A program made the position numbers and the translations under genes. The notes beneath the pieces are model-generated. The model did no database searches and was not told where the DNA came from. It saw only the letters and a list, made by a program, of their open reading frames with translations. From an uncultured Christensenella sp. (GTDB taxonomy: Bacteria > Bacillota > Clostridia > Christensenellales > DTU072): a stretch of DNA of 5,081 nt. This document shows positions 1 through 5,081 of this stretch, one piece after another (the first letter of the stretch is position 1; the number at the start of each line of letters is the position of its first letter). The stretch covers positions 1 to 5,081 of the forward strand of contig CAJLYQ010000079.1 in the NCBI GenBank assembly GCA_905210905.1. The letters are read 5' to 3'.

Positions 1-587
1 CAATAGTAGCCGTTGGCAAAACCGCAGTCCTGCACTTCGTAGCGGAAGTAATAGGCGCCCGCCTCGGTCACGGTAAATCTGACTTTCGTCTGATTTTCGG
101 CATCCGATTTCACGAAATTGACGTCGATATAATCCATGGTGACGGTTTCCGTTTTCGTCTTTTGGCAGACGGTGCAGGCGTAGGTCTTTTCGCCGTCGTT
201 AGTAAAGGTGGCTTCCGTTGTGACGGTGCCTTCGTCCCAGGTATGCGCCGCTTTGTCAAGCTGCTCGTTGCAGCCGCTCACGGTGCATTCGTGCCAATGG
301 TTCGTCGCGTCTTTGCTCCACGCCGTATCCGCGGCGTGAACGTGCGCCGCTCTCGCATAACCGCACACGTTGCAGGTCGTATCCGCGTCGTTATCGTAAA
401 CGTGCGCGGCAAATTCCCCCTTCTCTTCGCAGTTTTCGCCCGTGCAGGCATACCAATGTCCCGTTTCGTTGTGCGTCCACTCCTCGGAAAACCCGTGTTC
501 GTGTTTGCTTTCGCACGCAGTAAATACGGTCGCTCCCAAAACGAGAGCAAGCACAACGCTCAAAATCACTTTGATAGATTTTTTCAT
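1..587 (-). CDS. Probable secreted lipoprotein with Cys/His/Trp-rich repeats (3' end outside window)
   Basis: This open frame starts at ATG 587 and stays open to the window edge, giving 195 complete codons and a partial one. Residues 1-24 form a lipoprotein signal peptide: a KK start, a hydrophobic core (VILSVVLALVLGA) and then VFTAC with Cys25 as the probable lipidated residue. Phe at -3 makes the lipobox slightly atypical. The mature part has related modules: an EW..N.T.HWYAC unit (about 36-54, Cys48 and Cys53), a CNVC pair (72/75), a second W..DATNHWHEC unit (90-106, Cys101 and Cys106), then AHTWDEGTVTTEATF and YACTVC (Cys138/141). Such modules recur in Clostridia surface proteins, where the paired cysteines may bind metal or form disulfides; that role is inferred. 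From about residue 152 a different, beta-rich domain begins (YIDVNFVKSD.., FTVTEAGAYYFRYEV) and continues beyond the window. Start choice is supported by AGGAG 8 nt upstream. The ligand and function are unknown. Confidence 0.85.
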   Translation of the reverse strand, partial: MKKSIKVILSVVLALVLGATVFTACESKHEHGFSEEWTHNETGHWYACTGENCEEKGEFAAHVYDNDADTTCNVCGYARAAHVHAADTAWSKDATNHWHECTVSGCNEQLDKAAHTWDEGTVTTEATFTNDGEKTYACTVCQKTKTETVTMDYIDVNFVKSDAENQTKVRFTVTEAGAYYFRYEVQDCGFANGYY

Positions 588-595
588 AAGATACT

Positions 596-600
596 CTCCT
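596..600 (-). promoter_or_regulatory. Ribosome binding site of the lipoprotein gene
   Basis: AGGAG on the minus strand lies 8 nt before ATG 587. It fixes the start of the lipoprotein, whose first residues then form a normal signal peptide. Confidence 0.8.
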
Positions 601-661
601 ATAGTTTTTATTTTTTCGGGGGCGTTCGTCGCCCGTCAAAACCTTTTTTTTCGCTCTTTGC
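601..661 (-). other. Intergenic spacer with short GC hairpin and A-tracts
   Basis: The spacer separates the receiver-like gene (stop at 662) from the lipoprotein. Read on the minus strand it contains an eight-A run, TTGACG (639-634), a 5-bp inverted repeat GGGCG/CGCCC (634-630 and 624-620, loop ACGAA), a C-run and a second A-rich tract. The hairpin is followed by A's on this strand, so it does not look like an intrinsic terminator for the upstream gene. No convincing -10 hexamer lies 16-18 nt from TTGACG. The lipoprotein may have its own weak promoter here or be read through from the upstream gene; the sequence does not decide this. Confidence 0.4.
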
Positions 662-1045
662 TCACAGCGAGTCCACCACGTCGCAAAGATAGTCCGTCTG
701 CACGGACTCGTAAAAGAATATGTCTATAAGCCCCGTTTCCATTGCCTGCTTGACTTTTTGAGCGATTTCGGGATCGGAAACGTTGTCGCACAAAAGTCCC
801 GCTTTCAAAGACGGAGCTTGCTTTCTGGAACACAAAACCGTTTCCATACGGCGATCGAAAGATTTTTCCGTAGGTCGTCCGGCGTCCATCAAAAGGACGT
901 CCGCAAAAAACAATCCGCACGCCGCCGCAATATTGTCGGGATCTTGCGAAAGTGATTTTTCCACAAAAAAGCCCGCGTTTTTCAATGCGTTCGTCACAGC
1001 TTCGCACACGAGCGTATTCTGGATTGCTACAATCACCTTTTTCAT
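662..1045 (-). CDS. Stand-alone degenerate receiver-like protein
   Basis: The product is 127 residues, the length of one receiver domain, with no attached output domain. The N-terminus MKKVIVAIQNTLVCEAVTNA has the beta1/alpha1 pattern of a CheY-like receiver. ADVLLMDAG at 48-56 matches the beta3 strand with Asp54 in the phosphoacceptor position. Two catalytic features are missing: the acidic pair after beta1 is replaced by Gln9-Asn10, and the beta5 Lys is absent, with FFYESV (110-115) where a K-P/K-D motif is expected. Cys86-Asp87 occupies the usual Thr/Ser position. It may therefore be a phosphorylation-independent or non-functional receiver, or a partner-binding adaptor. It lies downstream of the response-regulator gene but is separated from it by a terminator and 218 nt, so it probably has its own promoter. 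ATG 1045 is preceded by GGGGAG at 1063-1058, a rather long 12-nt spacing. Assignment to the receiver fold is from motif pattern only. Confidence 0.72.
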   Translation of the reverse strand: MKKVIVAIQNTLVCEAVTNALKNAGFFVEKSLSQDPDNIAAACGLFFADVLLMDAGRPTEKSFDRRMETVLCSRKQAPSLKAGLLCDNVSDPEIAQKVKQAMETGLIDIFFYESVQTDYLCDVVDSL

Positions 1046-1057
1046 TTTTCGCGACTT

Positions 1058-1063
1058 CTCCCC
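1058..1063 (-). promoter_or_regulatory. Probable ribosome binding site of the receiver-like gene
   Basis: GGGGAG on the minus strand lies 12 nt before ATG 1045, longer than the 7-9 nt seen for the other genes here. No other in-frame start has a better site. Confidence 0.5.
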
Positions 1064-1069
1064 GACGAC

Positions 1070-1084
1070 TCGGATATTATCCGA
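1070..1084 (-). promoter_or_regulatory. 15-bp perfect palindrome, possible operator
   Basis: TCGGATA and TATCCGA are 7-bp perfect inverted arms around one central T. The site is 25 nt upstream of ATG 1045, between AT-rich DNA (1086-1120) and the ribosome binding site, which is a usual place for an operator. The 9-mer CTCGGATAT, covering one arm, recurs at 1177-1185, and the core CGGATAT occurs again at 1232-1238. The binding protein is unknown; the response regulator or XRE protein encoded upstream are natural candidates but this is inference. Confidence 0.4.
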
Positions 1085-1128
1085 ATTACAAAAGTTTATT
1101 TATAATATTCTATTACCTTTTATCTCTC

Positions 1129-1151
1129 GGGGGGAGTGTCAAATGACCCCC
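1129..1151 (-). promoter_or_regulatory. G-run/C-run dyad enclosing a TTGACA hexamer
   Basis: Six G's (1129-1134) and five C's (1147-1151) bracket a 12-nt centre that itself contains GTCA/TGAC arms. Read on the minus strand the centre includes TTGACA (1142-1137), a perfect -35 hexamer for the receiver-like gene. The best -10-like hexamer, TAATAG (1115-1110), is 21 nt away, too far for an ordinary sigma-A promoter, so either an activator is required or the hexamer is chance. The dyad could be a regulator binding site, an RNA hairpin or a mobile-element end. Confidence 0.3.
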
Positions 1152-1188
1152 TTTTGAAGATTATTTTGAAAAACCGCTCGGATATAAG

Positions 1189-1219
1189 AAAAATCGACCG
1201 CAAATCGCAGTCGATTTTT
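1189..1219 (-). terminator. Intrinsic terminator of the signalling operon
   Basis: A 10-bp stem AAAAATCGAC/GTCGATTTTT (1189-1198 and 1210-1219) is extended by two G-C pairs after one mismatch and closes on a 5-nt loop. On the minus strand the second arm ends in a T-tract (ATTTTTC). It begins about 45 nt after the response-regulator stop codon. As the stem is A/T-flanked on both sides it could also act on plus-strand transcripts. Confidence 0.8.
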
Positions 1220-1263
1220 TGCTTTGCAAAACGGATATATCGCTCCGCTTGATTTTTGCCCTT

Positions 1264-1911
1264 TCAGACGTCGTCCTCCGTCCTGTCAAGGATGGTAAGC
1301 CCCGATTCTCTTGCACGCACGGCAAGCTCGGTGCGGCTGCGAAAGCCCGTCTTTTCAAGCATATTTGCAACGTGATTGCGCACGCGTTTTTCGGATATGC
1401 TCAGTTTTTCCGCAATTTCCGCATTCGTAAATCCGCCCGTCATCTCGCGCAGAATTTCAAGCTCTCTCGCCGTCAGCTCGCCGCTTTTGGCAAGACCGAG
1501 CTGAATTTCCGGCACGGAGTCGGGATATACACGCTCGCCGTTCAACACGCGTTCTATGAGCGTCAAAATCGGTTCCACGCTGAAATCCTTGTACCAAAAG
1601 CCCTCTACGCCGATCTTTTTCGCCCGTTCTACGTAAGAACATTCGGGCATACTCGTAACGATGATTATTTTAACTTTTTTATTCTGCGCTTTTATTCTTT
1701 CCGCCGCAACTAGCCCGCTTGCTCCGTTTTTGGTCACCACGTCCATCAACACGAGGTCGACGTTGTGCCTTTCGCAACATATATCCGCAATCGCGGCGTT
1801 GTCTATGGACACGGCGAGATTAAACTTCGGTTGCGTGCCGATAATCGCCTCGAAAAGCTGTCTCGGCATCGCCTGATCTTCCACAATCATCACGTTGATT
1901 TTATCGTCCAT
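1264..1911 (-). CDS. NarL/LuxR-type response regulator
   Basis: This is a 215-residue two-domain DNA-binding response regulator, normal length for the NarL/FixJ class. The receiver (about 4-122) has the acidic pair Glu11-Asp12 after beta1 (VMIVEDQ), phosphoacceptor Asp57 in VDLVLMDVVTKNG, Thr86 in IIIVTS and Lys108 in FWYKDF, so all key residues are present. A short linker leads to a GerE/LuxR helix-turn-helix (about 145-205): ELTARELEIL, then TNAEIAEKLSISEKRVRNHV with the recognition helix, then LEKTGFRSRTEL. Phosphorylation by the histidine kinase encoded immediately upstream is expected to drive dimerisation and promoter binding. ATG 1911 was chosen over the in-frame ATG 1935 because AAGGGGG lies 8 nt before 1911 and nothing comparable precedes 1935. 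The gene overlaps the kinase gene by 11 nt, implying coupled translation. A terminator follows. Target promoters are unknown; the palindrome at 1070-1084 is a nearby candidate. Confidence 0.95.
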   Translation of the reverse strand: MDDKINVMIVEDQAMPRQLFEAIIGTQPKFNLAVSIDNAAIADICCERHNVDLVLMDVVTKNGASGLVAAERIKAQNKKVKIIIVTSMPECSYVERAKKIGVEGFWYKDFSVEPILTLIERVLNGERVYPDSVPEIQLGLAKSGELTARELEILREMTGGFTNAEIAEKLSISEKRVRNHVANMLEKTGFRSRTELAVRARESGLTILDRTEDDV

Positions 1912-3196
1912 ATTCTTTTCCCCCTTTTGGAACATTCACGGTAAGCATAAATCGAGGCGTACTCTCCACTCTCATGCTTCCGCCCGCCATTTCCGTCATA
2001 CTACGCAAAGAGGAAAGTCCTCCTCCTTCTACTATTTCTGATTGTGGCGGTCTACCGTTATTGCTAAGCCTTGCCGTAAAAAATTTCTCTTCGTCCGATA
2101 CCGTTATATAAAGTTCGTCGCCGTCCGCGTGCCTTGCGGTGTTGGTGATACACTCAAACACGGCGTTGACGATTATCTTTTCGGCGACGCTCCCTTTCGG
2201 AGGACGTACTCCCGTGTACAAAATTTTTACGCCTACGCTTTCCGCCGTTTTTTTGATTTCTTCCGCTCTGTCGTCTTCCGTATCCGGCGCGTAAATGAGC
2301 GAAACGATACCGTTCCATTCGCGGATCAACGCTTCTATATCGCATTCTCCCTGCAAAAGCGCGCGTTTTGTCTTCAATATCAACGAACCCATACCGTCGT
2401 GCACCTTAACGCGTGCCGCAAGCGTTTCCCGCTCTTTGGTAACTTCGGTTACCGTTTCGCCATACTTGCGAAGCCTTAAATTCATTTTTCTAAGTTCTTC
2501 GTTTTGTTCTTCGACTTCCCTTTTGAGCGCAAATTCTTGACTGATGTCCGAACAAGATATCTCATAGATAGTCTTGCCGTCTACAATATGTATAATCCGC
2601 TTGTAACTACTTGCGTGTCCGTCGTTTTTCTCAACAAGCACCGAATCACCCTCACAACTGCAAACGATACCGTCCGCTACTTTACCTTCGCACATAGCCG
2701 ACCAAAATGCCGCGCCGTCCAAAAGCGGTCTTCCCGTGATTGCTCTGCATTCGCTGTTTATCTGTTGGTTTATCAAAAGCAACCGTCCCGTTTCGTCATA
2801 AAAACAAACGCCAGCGGGCAATACGGAAATCGCCTCCTTGACGGACATAGCGGTAAGAGACGACAACCTCTTCTTTATGATAACGGATAAGCACACGCAC
2901 ACCGACGCAAATAGTAAAAATGCAACCGCAACCACGCACCACGTAGGCAAAAAGCACGTAGAAGCCAAAAAGTCGCTTCGGTTTTCTCCTAAATCCCGAA
3001 TACGAATGCCGTCTGACAAAAAGCAGAACGTCAAAACCGCGCATATCGTACAAAGTAATTCCGGGAGAATATACCGCAATTTCAGCCGGTACGAGAAGCT
3101 TATCGCAAAACATACGACTCCGACAAACGCCGCAACCAACAGCAGGATAAACGTGCCGCGGAAAACGATTTCGTTGCAATCGACGAAAGGTATCAT
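1901..3196 (-). CDS. Membrane sensor histidine kinase with PAS-like region
   Basis: The product is 431 residues. Three membrane segments are visible at about 13-34, 42-61 and 84-107. A PAS-like region follows (about 118-222), starting VKEAISVLPAGVCFYDETGR. A coiled coil (about 223-262, ALKREVEEQNEELRKMNLRL) leads into the H-box KVHDGMGSLIL with His266-Asp267, the likely phosphorylation site, typical of kinases that pair with NarL/LuxR regulators. The C-terminal HATPase domain has an N-box FECITNTARHA (347-357, Asn352), a G1-like SNNGRPP (378-384) where the usual Asp is Asn, and a glycine-rich GGGLSSLR (391-398). It should phosphorylate the response regulator encoded next. ATG 3196 was chosen because GGGAGG lies 7 nt upstream and it forms an ATGA overlap with the preceding stop; the longer frame from 3301 would add 35 residues read out of frame within the upstream gene. 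The protein is cysteine-rich: 17 Cys in total, 15 of them in the first 215 residues. The signal is unknown. Confidence 0.93.
   Translation of the reverse strand: MIPFVDCNEIVFRGTFILLLVAAFVGVVCFAISFSYRLKLRYILPELLCTICAVLTFCFLSDGIRIRDLGENRSDFLASTCFLPTWCVVAVAFLLFASVCVCLSVIIKKRLSSLTAMSVKEAISVLPAGVCFYDETGRLLLINQQINSECRAITGRPLLDGAAFWSAMCEGKVADGIVCSCEGDSVLVEKNDGHASSYKRIIHIVDGKTIYEISCSDISQEFALKREVEEQNEELRKMNLRLRKYGETVTEVTKERETLAARVKVHDGMGSLILKTKRALLQGECDIEALIREWNGIVSLIYAPDTEDDRAEEIKKTAESVGVKILYTGVRPPKGSVAEKIIVNAVFECITNTARHADGDELYITVSDEEKFFTARLSNNGRPPQSEIVEGGGLSSLRSMTEMAGGSMRVESTPRFMLTVNVPKGGKEYGR
1920..1926 (-). promoter_or_regulatory. Ribosome binding site deciding the response-regulator start
   Basis: AAGGGGG on the minus strand lies 8 nt before ATG 1911, inside the last codons of the kinase gene. 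It supports ATG 1911 rather than ATG 1935. Confidence 0.7.
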
Positions 3197-4863
3197 ACAA
3201 TCGCCTCCCTTTCGCCGAACGAAAGCGTTGCATACAGCGTTTCGTCCTGTATCTGCAAACGAACCGCCGCTCCGAGTTTTTCGCATTCCCGGCTTCGCCA
3301 ATTCTCCGGTATGCTCTCTCTTGCGTTATCGAGAGCAATCCGGCAATGCAAAAGTCCGTTTTTCCCCGAAAGTCGTACAAGACACGCGGAAAGGTCGGGG
3401 AGCGCACTTTCTGTACAATCTTCAAAAAACTCATATATCAAAGTGAGCCGCTCGATCGGATATGCACCGTCGCCCTCGAAAATTACCGAAGCCGCCGCGC
3501 CGTAAAAAGAAAGTGCGTCCGTAGATTCGCGTATAGCGTATAAAAGTTCCGATAACTGCGCCCGACCGTTCTTCGCAAGCATAGCGAGATTGCTGCGCCT
3601 CTTTAAGTAAACGCCGTATACGACGGCAAGGCGTAGCGCTTCTTCTTTCTCTTCTTCGCTTATCGCCTTGGCAAAGCATTTTTTTATCTTTTTCAGATGC
3701 GGGCGAAACACGGCGAATATCCCTTTGTACAGGTTGTTCTGTTCTTCGATTTTAGAGCGCTGCTCTTTCAGTTTGTTTTCTGCGGCAATCAGGTCGCCCT
3801 CCTCCGAAAGCGTTTGGTTTATTTCCGCAAGAGAGGCGTTTATTTTGTTGATGACCGTATAATCCTCAGTCCAAAACACTTCCCCGCCGCGTATTGCTTT
3901 GGCGCGCAAAACAAGGTCTTCGCTCAGTTGGGTTTTTGTTCCGTTTGCCGCCAAAGTCGCTTGTTCGCGCGTGATTTCGGGCGCGTTTTTCGAGGTTAAA
4001 ACGACATTTAGGTCTTTATCCGCAATGCTTGCGGAAACGTCCGCCACGTAAAAAAGTTCTTTATGCTTGACGTTCGATGGTATAAAGCCTATTTGGATAA
4101 GACTTTCAAAAACGATAACTACGCTGAAAACGACCGCTTCCGGCATTCTGATAAAGGAAGGATCGAACACTTCTCTCAAAATGCAAAGCACAATACAAGC
4201 AATAAACAAAACGAGGGGTATCCACGCCTTTTTCCTACACCCCGAAATGCGGCATTTAATATAAAGCAGAATCCCGACGGTAAGATACAAACTGGCGATC
4301 CAGGCAAGAATCAAATAATAACCCCATTCCCATTTATATATTTCGTTAGAATATTTCAGACCTTTTGCAAAAGAAAACACCTGCTCATGGAGATCATTTG
4401 TAAAAACCAATAAAATAAGCAACACCGCAGGCAGAAACAACAGATACCAACTTTTTGCAAGCGGTTTTCTATCTTTCCGCCCCATGCCAAGCAGTGTAAA
4501 AAGCAGAACCGCGGGAGCAAGGCAGTGCGGGATATAATAAGAATACCATAAATACCGCATCACCGTTCCGTCGTAAAAAACGTGATATTTGAGAAGTCTG
4601 ACAAAAAGGATCATCACCATCAGCGCTATCGCCACGATAATTCCTGATCGAATGCTTTTGTCGGAAATGCGACTGATAACAGACGCCGTCCAATACGCCA
4701 GGAGCCCGAAAAAGACATATTGGGTCAATAGCATCAACATTTTTCTGGCAGCCCAATCAGAAATATATTCGTCTACCGCTTGCAGTACACAGGCAGTAAG
4801 AAAGAACATCGCGGCAATTATGACAGGCATTAAACCTTTTTTCTGCGATTTTGTCAAGCCCAT
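3193..4863 (-). CDS. 7TM-type membrane sensor with degenerate kinase-like C-terminus
   Basis: The product is 556 residues. About eight hydrophobic segments lie at roughly 10-30, 41-63, 72-91, 108-127, 139-155, 181-202, 213-231 and 240-260, with the hallmark FTNDLHEQVF (154-163) and ESLIQIGFIPSN (253-264) of the histidine-kinase N-terminal 7TM family, as I recall it. A PAS-like stretch follows (about 268-345, SIADKDLNVVLTS; then RGGEVFWTED), then a coiled coil (about 343-380). In the C-terminal half, GVYLKRRSNLAML (417-429) sits where a dimerisation helix would be but carries no His. The ATPase-like end (about 440-556) lacks recognisable N, G1 and G2 boxes; EFFEDCTESALPD (478-490) occupies the N-box position. 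It is thus likely a pseudokinase receptor that senses a signal through its membrane domain and acts through another protein, plausibly the intact kinase encoded next (4-nt ATGA overlap). ATG 4863 is chosen over 4899 because AAGGAG lies 9 nt before it. The ligand is unknown. Confidence 0.88.
   Translation of the reverse strand: MGLTKSQKKGLMPVIIAAMFFLTACVLQAVDEYISDWAARKMLMLLTQYVFFGLLAYWTASVISRISDKSIRSGIIVAIALMVMILFVRLLKYHVFYDGTVMRYLWYSYYIPHCLAPAVLLFTLLGMGRKDRKPLAKSWYLLFLPAVLLILLVFTNDLHEQVFSFAKGLKYSNEIYKWEWGYYLILAWIASLYLTVGILLYIKCRISGCRKKAWIPLVLFIACIVLCILREVFDPSFIRMPEAVVFSVVIVFESLIQIGFIPSNVKHKELFYVADVSASIADKDLNVVLTSKNAPEITREQATLAANGTKTQLSEDLVLRAKAIRGGEVFWTEDYTVINKINASLAEINQTLSEEGDLIAAENKLKEQRSKIEEQNNLYKGIFAVFRPHLKKIKKCFAKAISEEEKEEALRLAVVYGVYLKRRSNLAMLAKNGRAQLSELLYAIRESTDALSFYGAAASVIFEGDGAYPIERLTLIYEFFEDCTESALPDLSACLVRLSGKNGLLHCRIALDNARESIPENWRSRECEKLGAAVRLQIQDETLYATLSFGEREAIV
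3204..3209 (-). promoter_or_regulatory. Ribosome binding site deciding the histidine-kinase start
   Basis: GGGAGG on the minus strand, 7 nt before ATG 3196 and inside the 3' end of the 7TM sensor gene, sets the kinase start at the ATGA overlap. Confidence 0.8.
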
Positions 4864-4864
4864 T

Positions 4865-5081
4865 CTATTGCACTCCTTTTTCTCTGTCTGTTGCTGCATT
4901 GTCGCCTGTGCGCAAGAATTCCACTATATCGCCTATATCGCAGTCGAGATATTCGCAAATGCGGAGAAGTGTTTCCATAGATACCGGTTCTTCTTTGTAT
5001 AGCTTCGTGAGCGTATTCGGTGCCATTTCAACCGCCTTCCTGAGTTCAGAGCCGTTCATCCTTTTATCAATCAGCAATTTC
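4865..5081 (-). CDS. Cro/C1-type (XRE) helix-turn-helix regulator (5' end outside window)
   Basis: Seventy-one residues are visible; the frame is open to the window edge. The first visible residues, KLLIDKRMNGSELRKAV, match the interior of the common small XRE proteins whose N-terminus usually reads like M-x8-WKLLIDK, so about 8-10 residues are probably missing and the TTG at 5077 is not the real start. The helix-turn-helix spans about residues 9-55: SELRKAVEMAPNTLTKLYKE contains helices 2 and 3, and ETLLRICEYLDCDIGDIVEF is the conserved C-terminal helix pair and tail. Single-domain members of this family bind DNA as dimers, often as repressors. It is the first visible gene of the operon, its TAG stop lying 1 nt before the start of the membrane sensor, so it may regulate the operon itself; that is inferred from position. 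The last 15 residues are polar and probably disordered. The promoter would be beyond the window. Confidence 0.9.
   Translation of the reverse strand, partial: KLLIDKRMNGSELRKAVEMAPNTLTKLYKEEPVSMETLLRICEYLDCDIGDIVEFLRTGDNAATDREKGVQ
4873..4878 (-). promoter_or_regulatory. Ribosome binding site deciding the 7TM sensor start
   Basis: AAGGAG on the minus strand lies 9 nt before ATG 4863, within the final codons of the XRE gene. The alternative ATG at 4899 has no such site, so the shorter sensor protein is preferred. Confidence 0.85.

Noticed and set aside
620..634. GGGCG/CGCCC hairpin as a terminator after the receiver-like gene
   Set aside because: The stem is only 5 bp and is followed by A's, not T's, on the transcribed strand. 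On the plus strand the T-tract is 9 nt away from the stem and there is no plus-strand gene to terminate.
162..692. Long plus-strand open frame of 176 codons
   Set aside because: It is antisense to the lipoprotein, which has a ribosome binding site, signal peptide and repeat structure. The plus-strand product is Arg/Phe/Val-rich with no recognisable domain.
278..1007. Minus-strand open frames at 278-556, 391-639 and 636-1007
   Set aside because: They are other-frame shadows of the lipoprotein and receiver-like genes, with Arg/Cys-rich products and no ribosome binding sites supporting them.
1101..1106. Plus-strand TATAAT as a promoter
   Set aside because: There is no matching -35 hexamer at 16-18 nt and no plus-strand gene downstream.
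3197..3301. Longer histidine kinase starting at 3301
   Set aside because: The 35 extra residues are read out of frame within the 7TM sensor gene and are not hydrophobic or conserved-looking; GGGAGG supports ATG 3196.
2838..3446. Plus-strand open frame of 202 codons
   Set aside because: It is antisense to the junction of two well-supported sensor genes, and its product shows no domain.
4864..4899. Longer 7TM sensor starting at ATG 4899
   Set aside because: It has no ribosome binding site and overlaps the XRE gene by 35 nt, whereas ATG 4863 has AAGGAG at a good distance.
5075..5077. TTG at 5077 as the start of the XRE protein
   Set aside because: The codon before it continues the family pattern (K before LLIDK), and the helix-turn-helix would lose its first helix; the true start is outside the window.

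Overview
All six recognised genes in this window lie on the minus strand, so transcription runs from high to low coordinates. The protein families, strong AGGAG-type ribosome binding sites, tight gene packing and moderate GC content suggest a Gram-positive Clostridia-like bacterium (Firmicutes/Bacillota), plausibly gut-associated. This placement rests on family resemblance and was not tested by a search.

Region 5081 to 1264 is a compact signalling operon. In transcription order it encodes: (1) a small Cro/C1-type (XRE) helix-turn-helix regulator whose 5' end lies outside the window; (2) a 556-residue membrane sensor with a 7TM-type histidine-kinase N-terminal region, a PAS-like linker, a coiled coil and a C-terminal kinase-like region lacking the expected phosphoacceptor and ATP-binding motifs; (3) a 431-residue membrane histidine kinase with three membrane segments, a PAS-like region, an H-D motif and a HATPase domain; and (4) a 215-residue NarL/LuxR-type response regulator. 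The junctions are a 1-nt gap, a 4-nt ATGA overlap and an 11-nt overlap, which implies translational coupling. A hairpin terminator follows the response regulator. The simplest reading is that the response regulator is phosphorylated by the intact kinase and that the pseudokinase-like 7TM protein is a second, non-catalytic input. That division of labour is inferred.

Region 1263 to 1046 is non-coding. It holds the terminator, a G-run/C-run dyad with a TTGACA hexamer inside it, AT-rich DNA, and a perfect 15-bp palindrome just upstream of the next ribosome binding site.

Region 1045 to 662 encodes a 127-residue single-domain protein resembling a response-regulator receiver. It keeps the central Asp but lacks the N-terminal acidic pair and the conserved Lys. 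Region 587 to 1 encodes the N-terminal 195 residues of a probable lipoprotein with Cys/His/Trp-rich repeats; it runs off the left edge. No tRNA, rRNA, CRISPR array, transposase or complete mobile element was recognised.
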